Origin: Glycine soja
Lineage: Eukaryota; Streptophyta; Magnoliopsida; Fabales; Fabaceae
Assembly: GCF_004193775.1 (NCBI RefSeq)
Contig: NC_041016.1
Span: 31,322,120 to 31,386,119, forward strand
Direction: 5' to 3'
DNA length: 64,000 nucleotides
Shown piece by piece: positions 31,231 through 43,366 of this stretch. The notes below the pieces were generated by a model that made no database searches, had not been told where the DNA came from, and worked only from the letters and a program-made list of their open reading frames with translations. Both the position numbers and the translations under genes were made by a program. Each line of letters starts with the position of its first letter. Position 1 is the stretch's first letter.

Positions 31231-34200
31231 ATGGGTGATCAAGAGGAGACACAGGAACAGATGAAAGCCGACATGTCGGCTCTGAAAGAACAAATGGCCT
31301 CCATGATGGAGGCCATGTTAAGTATGAGGCAGCTCATGGAGAAGAACGCGGCCACCGCTGCCGCTGTCAGTTCGGCTGCCGAAGCAGACCCAACTCTCTT
31401 GGCAACTGCGCACCATCCTCCCTCAAACATAGTAGGACGGGGAAGGGACACGTTGGGGCACGATGGCAGCCCTCACCTGGGATACAACCGAGCGGCTTAC
31501 CCTTATGGATTGCCGCCCAACTACTCACCACCCGTCTTACAAGACGATGCGGGCCATATTGCTTCTCCCGTCCTTGAAAGAGAGCCCCCTCAATAGCCTG
31601 AAGAAGTCCACAAAGACCCTCAAGACTATGCTCGAAAGGATGTCGAGTTCTATCCCCCGATCCTCGAAGGGCCGGCACCCAGCACGTTGCCTCAGCCCAA
31701 CATCGCAACACAACCAATAGTTTTGTCCACGGAAGGATCGTCCCCGGCAACTGAAGAAAAGAGGAAGCTTGATCTCCTCGAGGAAAGATTGAGAGCCGTG
31801 GAAGGATTTGGGGATTATCCGTTCGCAGACATGATGGATCTTTGCTTAGTACCCGATGTTGTTATTCCCCCGAAGTTCAAAGTGCCGGACTTCGACAAGT
31901 ATAAAGGGACGACTTGTCCCAAAAACCATCTCAAAATGTACTGCCGCAAGATGGGCGTACACTCTAAGGATGAGAAGCTATTAATACACTTCTTTCAAGA
32001 TAGCTTGGCCGGAGCCGCGGTAGTGTGGTACACCAATTTGGAAGCTTCCCGTATCCGTAATTGGAAGGATCTGATTACTGCCTTCCTAAGGCAATATCAG
32101 TACAATTTTGATATGGCTCCCGACCGCACTCAACTGCAGAATATGTTCAAGAAAGAGGGTGAAACCTTTAAAGAATATGCGCAGCGGTGGAGAGATTTGG
32201 CGGCACAAGTAGCTCCTCCCATGGTTGAGAGAGAGATGATCACCATGATGGTAGACACTCTACCGGTGTTCTACTATGAGAAGCTAGTAGGTTACATGCC
32301 GTCCAGCTTTGCGGATCTAGTATTCGCCGGGGAAAGAATCGAGGTAGGATTGAAAAGAGGAAAGTTTGATTACGTTTCCTCCACGAGTGCGAATGCCAAA
32401 AGAATCGGGGCAGCAGGGGCAAAAAGGAAGGAAGGAGATGCCCATGCCGTCTCTTCAACACCCACGTGGGTCAAACCCCAGCAAACGCCTCATGGTACTC
32501 ATCAGTACGCGCAACATCACCCGAGCTTCTCGGCTCATACCGGGAATGCCTCTAGCTCAACACCCGTGCAGCCTAAGGCACCCGCCCAGAGGGAAGCTCC
32601 CCAAGTTCCAACTCCGAACACAACTCGCCCGGTCGGTAATTCCAACACGACAAGGAACTTCCCTCCGAGGCCATTTCAAGAATTCACCCCACTCCCAATG
32701 ACGTACGAAGACCTCTTGCCATCCCTCATCGCCAATCATTTGGCCGTGGTAACTCCCGGAAGGGTCCTCCAACCCCCTTTCCCAAAGTGGTATGACCCTA
32801 ATGCAACTTGCAAGTACCATGGGGGTGTCCCGGGACATTCCGTTGAAAAATGCTTGGCCCTTAAATACAAGGTCCAACATTTGATGGATGCTGGATGGCT
32901 GACCTTCCAAGAGGATCGGCCCAATGTGAGAACCAACCCGCTCGCCAATCATGGAGGGGGAGCAATTAACGCCGTTGAGTCCGATAGACCGCGCAAGTCT
33001 AAACCTTTAAGGGATGTGGCAACCCCTAGGAGGTTTATCTTCGAGGCCCTACAAAAGGGAGGTGTGATTCCCCATAGTGGGTGTAAGGAGGATTCCTGTT
33101 TGCTACATTCCAGTGAGCTGCATGACATGGAGACGTGTTTGGGAGTAGAGGAGTTGTTACAGCGGATGATAGATCAAGGTCGACTGGAAGTCGGCAGTGA
33201 AGGAAAAGAAGAGCAGCATATATGCATGCATTCCACGGATGGGAGCAGTGTTGCGAAGCCCAAACCCTTGGTGATATACTTCACTAAAAGCGCAGCTTCG
33301 CAAAAGCCCGGACACCCCTTAGTAGCCAAACCTGTTCCTTTCCTGTACCAAAATAGCCACGCAGTCCCATGGAGATATACACCTCCGAGGGAGAAGGAAG
33401 AAGAAGCCACCGACGTCAGCTCGTTGTCAGCTAAAGTAACAAATATCACGGGACTGAGTGGTGTGACCCGTAGTGGTCGTGTGTTCGCGCCTCCAGACCT
33501 ACCAGTCCAACCCGCGGACGTCAAGGGAAAAGGAAAAGTGGTGGAGGAACAAGATGGCGAAGCACCCCACGCTTCGAATAAAGATATTCCGGCAAAGGGC
33601 CTCCCAGAGAAAAAGGATGGTAAAAAGGAGGTGTCGCTAGAGGAAGCCAGCGAGTTCCTCCGTATAATTCAGCAGAGCGAATTCAAGGTTATCGAACAAC
33701 TCAACAAAACCCCGGCCAGGGTCTCGCTGTTGGAGTTACTTATGAGCTCCGAGCCTCATCGGGCTCTGCTAGTAAAAGTTCTGAACGAGGCCCATGTGGC
33801 CCAAGATATCTCGGTAGAAGGTTTCGGAGGGCTGGTCAAAAATATCACTGCCAACAACTATCTTGCCTTCGCCGAAGAAGAAATCCCCGCCGAGGGGAGA
33901 GGGCATAATAAGGCTTTACACGTATCAGTCAAGTGTATGGACCATATCGTAGCCAAGGTGCTCATCGATAATGGTTCCAGTTTAAACGTGATGCCTAAGA
34001 GCACTTTGGAGAAATTACCATTCAATGCTTCCCACTTAAAGCCGAGTTCAATGGTGGTTCGTGCCTTCGACGGCACTCGCCGAGAGGTTAGGGGAGAGAT
34101 CGATCTCCCAGTACAAATAGGCCCTCACACCTGTCAAGTCACCTTCCAAATAATGGATATTAACCCCCCCTACAGCTGTCTGTTGGGGCGCCTGTGGATC

Positions 34201-34829
34201 CACTCAGTGGGAGTTGTGCCCTCTACACTCCACCAAAAGTTGAAATTCGTAGTGGAGAGGCACTTGGTCATCGTGTCAGGCGAGGAAGACATCTTGGTGA
34301 GCTGCCCATCCTCTATGCCTTATGTGGAAGCCGCAGAAGAATCGTTAGAAATCGCTTACCAGTCTTTTGAGGTGGTCAGCATTTCCTTCGTGGACTCCTT
34401 CTCTGGGCAGCCTTGCCTGTCCGATGCAGCAGTAATGATGGCCCGAGTTATGTTAGGGAACGGTTACGAACCCAGAATGGGTTTAGGCAAGGACAACGGC
34501 GGCATAACTAGCTTGATAAATGCCAAAGGAAATCGTGGGAAGTATGGTTTAGGCTATAAGCCCACTCAGGCGGATATGAAAAGAAGCATCGCGGGAAGGA
34601 AGAGCAGTGGTCAAAGCTCGCGTTGGAGACAAGAAAGGGAAGGAAGCCCGCCCTGTCACATAAGTAGAAGCTTTATAAGCGCGGGTCTGGGAGACAAAGG
34701 TCAAGTGGTCGCGATATGCGAAGATGATGTTCCGAGTGCATTGGATTTGGTACGACCATGCCCTCCTGATTTCCAGCTGGGAAATTGGCGAGTGGAGGAA
34801 CGCCCCGGCATTTACACAACGAGCATAAT
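31231..34829 (+). CDS. Ogre gag-pro polyprotein with C-terminal G-patch (one in-frame stop)
   Basis: Start at MGDQEETQEQMKADMSALKE, which opens a short coiled coil. A TAG at 31594-31596 interrupts the low-complexity N-terminal part; the frame resumes without shift. Domains in order: retrotransposon gag core around 31900-32360 (FFQDSLAGAAVVWYTNL, WKDLITAFLRQY); Pro-rich linker; zinc knuckle of the C..H...GH....C type at about 32808-32850; retropepsin with AKVLIDNGSSLNVMP at 33955-33996 and the downstream SCLLGRLWIH; then a G-patch at about 34435-34570 (MLGNGYEPRMGLGKDNGG and GKYGLGYKP). The frame ends at the intron donor at 34830; unspliced, it stops at 34831. Gag packages RNA, and the protease matures the polyproteins. 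The active-site DNG (not DTG or DSG) is usual in this lineage. Confidence 0.93.
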
Positions 34830-35011
34830 GTAAACCTTTACGGTTTTAAAAGCTCTATAGTTGGGCCTAGGCTTTAGAGTTTTTCCTTTTGTTAAGGCTT
34901 TGTGTCTTTTGTTTTTGAATTTATAATACAAGGATCTTTCTTCATCTGTTCCTACGTCTCTACCCATTCTCATTCATTTGCATGTTTACTTCTTTATTTC
35001 TGAAACGGCAG
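34830..35011 (+). other. Ogre intron between protease and reverse transcriptase (182 bp)
   Basis: Donor AAT|GTAAAC (GT at 34830-34831) and acceptor ACGGCAG (AG at 35010-35011), with a pyrimidine-rich stretch upstream of the acceptor. Removing 182 bp joins the gag-pro and pol frames exactly, in phase 2, through a codon split after AT. Without splicing, translation stops at 34831-34833. Ogre C has the acceptor at the homologous place (AG|ATCC in both). Splicing between pro and RT is known for pea and Medicago Ogre. Confidence 0.85.
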
Positions 35012-38000
35012 ATCCGATGACGAGTCCCCCGAAGGTACTAATACCTGGGACCCGCTTATCAACTTCGAGCAAGAAACGAATCAAACGGAAGATGAAGGGA
35101 ACGAGGATGTGGGACTTCCCCCAGAATTAGAAAGAATGGTCGCCCATGAGGACCAAGAAATGGGGCCTTATCAAGAAGAAACAGAACTAGTAGACTTGGG
35201 AATTGGCAGTGGAAAAAGGGAAGTAAAGATAGGCACAGGTATTACCGCACCTATCCGTGAAGAATTAATAATCCTGCTAAGAGACTACCAAGACATCTTT
35301 GCTTGGTCATACCAAGATATGCCCGGTTTGAGTTCTGACATTGTACAACACCGGTTACCTCTAAATCCCGAGTGTTCCCCGGTAAAGCAGAAACTGAGAA
35401 GGATGAAGCCCGAAACATCCTTGAAGATAAAAGAAGAAGTGAAGAAGCAATTTGACGCTGGATTTCTGGCCGTCGCTCGGTATCCAGAATGGGTTGCCAA
35501 CATTGTACCAGTCCCTAAGAAAGATGGGAAAGTACGAATGTGTGTGGACTATCGGGATCTGAATCAGGCCAGTCCCAAGGACAATTTTCCTTTACCACAC
35601 ATCGATATCCTCGTAGATAACACGGCCAATTTCGCTTTATTTTCCTTCATGGACGGTTTCTCCGGTTACAATCAGATAAAAATGGCGCCTGAGGATATGG
35701 AAAAGACTACTTTCGTCACCCTGTGGGGGACGTTCTGTTACAAGGTGATGTCCTTTGGACTCAAGAATGCCGGGGCAACTTATCAACGGGCCATGGTAGC
35801 TTTGTTCCATGATATGATGCATCAAGAGATCGAGGTCTACGTGGACGACATAATTGCTAAATCTAAATCCAAGGAAGAACACCTTGTCAACCTGCGGAAG
35901 TTGTTCGAAAGGCTTAAGAAATATCAATTAAGGTTGAACCCCGCTAAGTGTACCTTTGGGGTCAAATCAGGGAAATTGCTTGGTTTCATTGTAAGCCAGA
36001 AAGGGATAGAGGTAGACCCCGAAAAGGTGAAGGCTATCCTTGAGATGCTAGAACTCCGTACAGAGAGGCAAGTCCGAGGTTTCCTGGGACGCTTGAATTA
36101 TATTGCCAGATTCATATCACAGCTCACTGCCATTTGTGAGCCGTTGTTCAAGCTCTTACGCAAAAACCAAACTGATCGCTGGAATGAGGATTGCCAAGAA
36201 GCTTTTGGAAGGATCAAGAAGTGCCTTATGAATCCTCCCGTGCTTATGCCACCAGTACCTGGAAGGCCTCTCATTTTGTACATGACAATCTTGGACGAGT
36301 CAATGGGGTGTATGCTGGGGCAACATGACGAATCCGGGAAGAAAGAGCGCGCTGTTTACTACCTAAGTAAGAAGTTCACGACCTGTGAGATGAATTACTC
36401 CTTGCTCGAAAGAACGTGTTGTGCTCTAGTATGGGCATCCCATCGCCTAAGGCAGTACATGTTGAGCCATACTACCTGGTTGATATCCAAGATGGACCCG
36501 GTTAAGTACATCTTTGAAAAGCCAGCTCTCACGGGACGAATCGCCCGGTGGCAAGTCCTTCTATCCGAATTTGATATAGTCTACGTCACCCAAAAGGCGA
36601 TAAAAGGAAGCGCCTTAGCAGATTATTTGGCTCAACAGCCTCTTAACGACTATCAGCCCATGCATCCTGAATTCCCGGATGAGGACATCATGGCCTTGTT
36701 TGAGGAAAAATTGGACGAAGATCGGGACAAATGGACCGTATGGTTTGACGGAGCGTCAAACATTCTAGGTCATGGCGTTGGGGCAGTATTGGTCTCTCCG
36801 GACAATCAATGTGTACCCTTCACAGCCAGGCTAGGATTCGACTGCACCAACAACATGGCCGAATATGAAGCATGTGCCCTAGCCGTCCAGGCAGCGATTG
36901 ACTCCAATGTCAAACTACTCAAGGTGTACGGCGACTCGGCATTGGTAATCCATCAGCTGAGAGGGGAATGGGAAACTAGAGATCCTAAGCTGATACCCTA
37001 CAAAGCCTATATCAAGGAATTGGCTAAGACCTTTGATGAGATCTCCTTCCATCATGTTCCCCGCGAGGAAAATCAAATGGCGGATGCACTTGCTACTTTG
37101 GCGTCTATGTTCCAACTAACACCGCACGGGGATCTACCCTACATTGAATTTTGGTGTCGTGGCAAACCTGCGCATTGTTGCCAAGTAGAAGAGGAACGGG
37201 ACGGAAAGCCTTGGTATTTCGACATCAAGCGATATGTCGTAAGCAAAGAATACCCGCCAGAGATTGCCGACAATGATAAGAGGACATTGAGAAGGTTGGC
37301 AGCCGGTTTCTTCATGAGCGGAAGCATACTGTATAAGAGAAATCACGACATGACACTCCTGCGGTGTGTGGATGCCAGGGAGGCAAATCACATGATCGAG
37401 GAAGTCCACGAGGGCTCGTTTGGAACGCACGCCAACGGGCATGCTATGGCCAGGAAGATCCTAAGAGCAGGTTATTACTGGCTTACCATGGAAAGTGATT
37501 GTTGTGTCCATGTGAGGAAATGCCACAAATGTCAAGCATTCGCAGATAATGTCAATGCCCCACCACATCCTTTGAATGTCATGTCCGCCCCTTGGCCTTT
37601 CTCCATGTGGGGAATAGATGTCATCGGGGCCATTGAGCCCAAGGCCTCGAATGGTCATCGCTTCATCCTCGTAGCGATAGATTATTTTACCAAGTGGGTC
37701 GAGGCAGCTTCCTATACCAACGTCACGAGGGGTGTGGTAGTCAGGTTCATTAAGAAAGAGATCATCTGCCGATATGGTTTGCCAAGGAAGATTGTCACAG
37801 ACAACGGCACCAACCTGAATAACAAGATGATGGGGGAAATGTGCGAGGAGTTTAAAATCCAGCATCACAATTCCACACCCTACCGGCCAAAGATGAATGG
37901 AGCCATGGAAGCGGCCAATAAGAATATCAAAAAGATTATCCAAAAGATGACCGTGTCATACAAGGATTGGCACGAAATGCTCCCATTCGCATTACACGGT

Positions 38001-38459
38001 TACCCAACTTCAGTACGAACGTCAACTGGGGCAACGCCGTTCTCATTGGTATATGGGATGGAAGCTGTGTTACCGTTTGAGGTAGAAGTCCCGTCATTAA
38101 GGATCTTGGCAGAATCCGGATTAAAGGAATCAGAGTAGGCTCAAACGCGCTATGACCAGCTCAACCTCATCGAGGGTAAGCGCTTAACGGCCATGAGTCA
38201 TGGGCGCGTGTACCAGCAAAGAATGAAGAGTGCATTCGACAAGAAAGTACGCTTGCGCAAGTTCCATGAGGGAGACCTTGTGCTAAAGAAAATGTCCCAT
38301 GCTGTCAAGGACAATCGAGGGAAATGGGCCCCGAACTACGAAGGGCCTTTTGTTGTGAAGAGGGCTTTTTGCGGAGGAGCCCTGGTGCTTACCAACATGG
38401 ATGGCGAAGAGCTACCTTCACCCGTGAATTCTGATGTCGTCAAGCGATATTATGCTTAG
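35012..38459 (+). CDS. Ogre pol: RT, RNase H, second RNase H, integrase (one in-frame stop)
   Basis: Exon after the intron; its first 32 codons before 35109 are open and aligned with Ogre C. RT: MCVDYRDLNQASPKDNFPLP, SFMDGFSGYNQI and the catalytic YVDD at 35838-35849. First RNase H: about 36260-36640 (SKKFTTCEMNYSLLERTC). Second, archaeal-type RNase H: about 36730-37115 (WFDGASNILGHGVGAVLV, MAEYEACALA, GDSALVI), the dual arrangement of Tat-lineage elements. Integrase: H..H..C..C zinc site near 37400-37540, catalytic Asp in WGIDVIG, Asp in VTDNGTN, Glu in GAMEAANKN. A TAG at 38136-38138 cuts off the C-terminal SH3-like part (38139-38459, GPFVVKRAFCGGALVL). All catalytic residues are present. 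Confidence 0.95.
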
Positions 38460-39362
38460 AATCTGGGGCAATTAAGGATGTCGCTGCATGTTCTTTATCT
38501 TTATGCGTTTTCTGGATTTCCCCCAGGGATTTCCTGTCTGCTGTATCTCTCGTTACAATCTTTCAAAGAAATGAACGTGGATTCGAGGCTTTAGTCCTCA
38601 CCTTGGTTTCAAACCTTGCATTGATTTGTGATCACCTAAGCCCTTCCGCTCGGTTCATGGGATGCCCCAAGCGCTTAAATAAAATTGAACCTAAACCAAC
38701 TTTCGCTCAAATTTGTTGCATTTGAAAACATTCATGCATACGCATACGCATGCATATTGTTGTGGTAAAACAGGGGCAGGATCATCTTGAGCTACCTTCT
38801 GGGGGGGACCAAACATGAACAGCAGAAACCAACCCAAGGTAAGACAACGATGCGGTCAGGATTGGCCATACCTGGTTGTTTCTTACTTGCAGGTACACAG
38901 GGACGGATGCAAATGGGGACGGGGTCATGACCGACTGATCGTCGCCCCTTCCCCGCGCTAAACAAGCAGAGAACGTCGCTGCAAGGTAGCCCCGTATCCT
39001 TTGTATTTGCAGTTTTCTTTTACCATTTGTTTGTTTTAAAAAAGGTAATCAACGCCTAACTCTAACTTAAGTAAGTTCAAGTTAAGCAAGACGCTAAACC
39101 ATAAGGAAGGAGGGGACATGGTTAATGTTCCTCTCAAAAAAAAAAATGCAGGTTAGCTCGCCTGGGCGAGCTGAGCTCGCTTGGGCGAGCCATCCCTGCA
39201 TCAAATTATAAGAATGACGAAAGGGGGGACATTTTTGCATTCAAAAACCTCTTTTCCCCCCTTTCAAAAGCCATACCCACGGGGTTTACGAGTTTGCAGC
39301 CCTAGGGTCATCATTTTTCGCATTTTTTGATTCCGTTTCGCGCTTTTGTTCATCACCAACAA
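38460..39362 (+). promoter_or_regulatory. Pol-ORF4 spacer with LTR-like promoter features
   Basis: Starts with 'atctggggcaattaagg'. At about 39155-39200 the GCTCGCCTGGGCGAGC palindrome of the LTR recurs, followed by a second GCTCGC..GGGCGAGC, a TATA-like ATTATAAGAA (about 39206) and a leader ending in ACAA|GTAAGT (GT at 39363). The order palindrome, TATA, 'cagccctagg', donor imitates the LTR leader. No coding frame is seen. Confidence 0.5.
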
Positions 39363-40527
39363 GTAAGTATTCTATCCCTAAGCTTTCTAGCTTTTCATTG
39401 GTGTATTTTGATCTCCTTTTGGTACTCTAAAATGTGGGAATGTGCTCAAATATGTGGGGCAATTTTGGTTTGTTTTCTTGCTTGATTGGGTTGGATTGGG
39501 GGTTTGTATGGGATGGCCCTAGGCCTATAATGCATTTTGAAGCAATGGGGCATGCTACATTGTCCCCGTTCCCTTGCTATTGATGTCTAAACGCGCGCCC
39601 ACCAAGTGTTCGGTGAAATGCCTCAATGGCATTAGCGCGTGATTTTTATAAGGAAACAACCCGTGGGGCATTTTGGTTTGCACATATTTTCTTTTGGGAC
39701 ATGCATTCATTCCCGAAAAGGCTAGAGTAATTGCCCCACATATATCCTAGGCCTGGGAACCAAAGTTTTATGCAAGAGAACACAAAAGGAGGTGCATATT
39801 GGGTAAAGTTACCCCTTTTTTGGCCAGCAATCAGCTATGGGCCACGCTACAATAATTTCCCTACGCCTAGATGGTTAGGAATTTTACTCATCATAAATGT
39901 GTAGGTTTAGAATAGGTAGCAAAATACCTTTGGCAATTTACACTTTGGGTGTGGTAGCAAAATACTAGGGTGTATGTACATGAAATTTTTTGTAGTCAAA
40001 ATGTCTCACAAAAAAATACATATATGTTGCATGTTATGTAAAGAAAATACATTACAAAAATACCTTTTAATTTGAATGCAATTTTAGTCAGCAAAAGGAA
40101 ATATACTTGAATTTGCATGCGGTTTTAGGTAGCAAAAACACTTGAATAAAGCATGAGATGTAGCACCTTATTGTGTAGATAGCCAAGATTCATCATAAAG
40201 TTTGCATATGTGCAACTTTTGGTAGCCAAGAGGCTTTGAGCATGCATGTATTTAATTTTTAGCCAAGGAAGTGCATGTGATGTAGGTAGCAAATACACCT
40301 TGGAAGTACATATAAATAATCTAGGTAACGAAGGTGCCTTGATTGCGCATGGGTGCATTTTTCTTAGTTAGAAGAATGTCTTGTGCGAGTGAATGTTCGC
40401 AAAGAAGTATGTGCATAAGTTTGCGCTAAATTTACATTGATGTTTGTGGAGGAGTTTGTATGCCATTTTTGTTTTAAGAGTAACATCTCTTGGTAAAGCT
40501 AACTTTCCAAAATGTTTGCCTTCGCAG
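39363..40527 (+). other. Predicted leader intron of ORF4 (1,165 bp)
   Basis: Donor GTAAGT at 39363 and acceptor 'ttgccttcgcag' ending at 40527, two bases before the ORF4 ATG. Ogre C has equivalent sites (26493 to 25825). The interval 39900-40350 contains about seven diverged repeats of 'taggtagcaaaatacct'. No coding potential. Confidence 0.6.
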
Positions 40528-40529
40528 GA

Positions 40530-41654
40530 ATGGCCCTGAGGAAGCTTGCTTCAAAGAGGTCCAGGAAGGACAAGGCGGCCGAAGGAACTAGTTCTGCTCC
40601 GGAGTATGACAGTCACCGCTTAAGGAGCGCTGTACACCAGCAGTGCTTCGAGGCCATCAAGGGATGGTCGTTTCTCCGGGAGCGACGCGTCCAGCTCAGG
40701 GACGTGCGTGACATGAGATCCTGGGTAAGGGGTCAGTGGATCCCGTTTGATGCCGACGCTATCGGCCAGCTCCTGGGATATCCGTTGATGTTGGAAGAGG
40801 GCCAGGATTTCGAGTATGGCCAGAGGAGGAACCGGTCTGACGGGTTCGATGAGGAGGCCATCGCCCAGCTGCTATGTATACCGGGGCAGGATTTTTCCCG
40901 GACTGCTGTAGGGAGGCGAGTGCGAATCATGCGCACCAACATGACCACCCTGACCCAGATATGGATGACGTTGCTACTCAGCAACATCCTACCCACCGAT
41001 CATAATTCCAACCTCCCCATGCCGAAGTGTCAGCTGGTGTATGCCATCCTGACACGGATGAGCATCCATGTGGCTCAGTTGATCGCTGATGCCATCTATA
41101 TTTTTGCAGGTATGGCGCCTACTAGGAACCCTTTGGACCCAGATAAGTCCAACAGGGCCCTGGGATTTCCCTCGCTGATCACAGGACTCTGCCAGTCATT
41201 CGGAGTTCCCGTTGCACCTACCAAGGTAATTCGGCCGCCCATCACCCGGGCTTTTATTGAGAAGTACTGTACCCAGAGACAGGCTCAGGGTGATGCTCCA
41301 CAGGCCGCAAGCGCGCCACCACCACCACCTCATCAGGCTGGCCAGGCTGGGACATTTGACATGGAGCAGTATTTACGGCATTTGGTTCGCCAGCAGGCAG
41401 CCAACCACCGGGCACATGTGCAGACCCATGATTGTCTGTACCAGATGAGCCTCAACATGCAGAGCCAGGGCTTCGCTTCTTTTTCATGCCCTACTCCAGA
41501 CCAGTTCAGGGCAGAGGTCGCATGGCCCGGAGATTGGCCCGAGGCCAAAGCAGGAGGGGCACCCCCAGAAGCTCCCGGCGATGGAGAAGAGGCCCACGAA
41601 GACGAGGAGATGGTCGATTTGCTTGACTTCTTGGGAGGGAGTGGAGATACATGA
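40530..41654 (+). CDS. Ogre ORF4: putative plant transposon protein (PF20167-like), intact
   Basis: 374 codons from the ATG two bases after an acceptor-like site; an ATG 18 bases upstream would lie in the predicted intron. N-terminus is basic (MALRKLASKRSRKD), possibly nuclear. The middle matches the plant transposon protein family: WIPFDADAIGQLLGYPL, RRVRIMRTNMTTLTQIWMTL, LVYAILTRMSIHVAQLIADA, ALGFPSLITGLCQSFGVP, ITRAFIEKYC. The C-terminus is Gln/Ala/Pro-rich with an acidic tail. An AG-like site within 'tatatttttgcaggtatgg' (about 41110) is retained as coding. The function is unknown. It lies between integrase and the tandem array and is the only main ORF of Ogre A without a stop. Homologues, broken, are at 2330-3351 (B) and in Ogre C. 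Confidence 0.88.
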   Translation: MALRKLASKRSRKDKAAEGTSSAPEYDSHRLRSAVHQQCFEAIKGWSFLRERRVQLRDVRDMRSWVRGQWIPFDADAIGQLLGYPLMLEEGQDFEYGQRRNRSDGFDEEAIAQLLCIPGQDFSRTAVGRRVRIMRTNMTTLTQIWMTLLLSNILPTDHNSNLPMPKCQLVYAILTRMSIHVAQLIADAIYIFAGMAPTRNPLDPDKSNRALGFPSLITGLCQSFGVPVAPTKVIRPPITRAFIEKYCTQRQAQGDAPQAASAPPPPPHQAGQAGTFDMEQYLRHLVRQQAANHRAHVQTHDCLYQMSLNMQSQGFASFSCPTPDQFRAEVAWPGDWPEAKAGGAPPEAPGDGEEAHEDEEMVDLLDFLGGSGDT

Positions 41655-43340
41655 CTGGGAGATCCCCAGATTCATGTTTTTTTTTCTTTCGTATTTCTTT
41701 TATCATTTATATGTTATGTTTTGACTTGAGAGACTAATGTTTGTTTTTGTTGTTTCGATTGTCATTTGTACAACGCATACATTTTTGTTTGGATTGTTGC
41801 GTTAGTGTTTATATATCATTACTATCAATGATGTTTGAAATTTTGGAACCGTGTAGAGTCCTTCGTTTAGGAACATCGTACAAAAAAAATATATATAATA
41901 AAACAAACAAAAATCATGATAAAAATAAAAATAAAAATTAAAAAAGGGAAAAAGAGAGAAAATAAGAAAAAGAGAGCAAGTAAGAAAAAAGAGAGGAAAA
42001 AGAGAAGAAAAATAAGTTGTCTAGCTGAAAAACCGACATGCTTTTGAAAAGAGATGACTTCCAACTTTTCGTTGAGAAAACTTCCCCGATCATAACTGGT
42101 TTTTGGAAAAAATGTGTATACACCTGAAGGGTGAATGCTGTGAAGTTTTCCCGGACGCCCGAAATGGACTCGGATGAATGCACAAATTGATAAAAGGACA
42201 TATTTTGGAAACATTGGGTTGATTTAAAATAGAGGAAATAAATCCTGAGCCCTAGCATCACATGACCATAAAAATTTGACACTTGAGTGTCTGCATAGGT
42301 GCATGCATGACCAGTTTTGCATGAAGTTTCCAAATCATCATTTTTGCATTTGTGTCATGGAAATAATGTGGGGCATCCCTTTCATCCTTGAACCAAACCA
42401 AACCCTGACATGTATCATGTCTAGCCATTCTACAAGTCTTGAGCCAAAATCCTGACTCACCATAAACCTTGACCCAGGATGAGAATGTCAATCCTTACCC
42501 TCGGAAGCAAAAAGAAGAGAAGGAAAATTTCCAATCAAAGAAAAAGAGAAAGAAGATTTCCAATCAAAGGAAAAAAAGGAAGCAAGGAAATTCCCAATCA
42601 AAGAGTGGGAGAAAGAAAAAAGGAAAGAAAGAAAATCCCCAACCAAAGAATGGGAGAAAGTAAAAAAGGAAGAAAGAAAAGGAAAGAAAGCTCCTGATCA
42701 AGGATCGAAAGAAAACAGAAGAAATGTGCAGAGAGGTCTTTGGACCAGACAATATCTGAACAATACAGAATTGTCACCAAATGAACAAAAGAAAGAAAAG
42801 GAAACCATGACCTAAAAGTGGTCTTCTCCCTTTGATTACCAACCAAAATCCTGTGCGCTAGCGACTTTTTCGCCGCGCACTAAACAAAAACAGAAAAGGA
42901 AAAAGCCAACCAAAAATCAAAAGCCAAAAACACACAAAAGCCGAACAACCCACCAAAAGAACCCATTCCCAAGGGAAGTCCTATTGATCCATGATCACGC
43001 ATGTAATTTTTTGATTTGATAGGAAATAAATTGCAAAATCAAGTCATGACATATCTATGGTTCGGAATTAGGATGAAACACTTACCTGTGCGAGATTGAT
43101 ACACTTTGAGTGATTTTCTTCTATTTTGTCGAACCCAGTGTTTCCTCTAAATGGTCATTTAGAAACGAAATGCTAACATCCAAAATCTCATTTATGGTTA
43201 TGGGGGGGTTTCATCAGCGGACTCTCCTTCCCTGGTAGACGCATTGTTTTTCACTCAAAAAAAAAGCATGTGCTGCTCTAATCTGTTGGAATATTGGTCT
43301 CTTTGCTAAAGCATGTTTGCATTTTAGTGGAGAAAACACC
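41655..43340 (+). other. Ogre A 3' untranslated region
   Basis: Non-coding; homologous to 3780-4980 (B), 22270-23700 (C, minus) and in part 60690-60960 (E). It includes A-rich and purine-rich tracts (41880-42010, 42490-42740) that create spurious Lys-rich or Phe-rich frames. It ends with a GAGACTT/AAGTCTC hairpin at 43341-43358. Confidence 0.7.
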
Positions 43341-43366
43341 GAGACTTTTTCAAGTCTCACAAGTTG

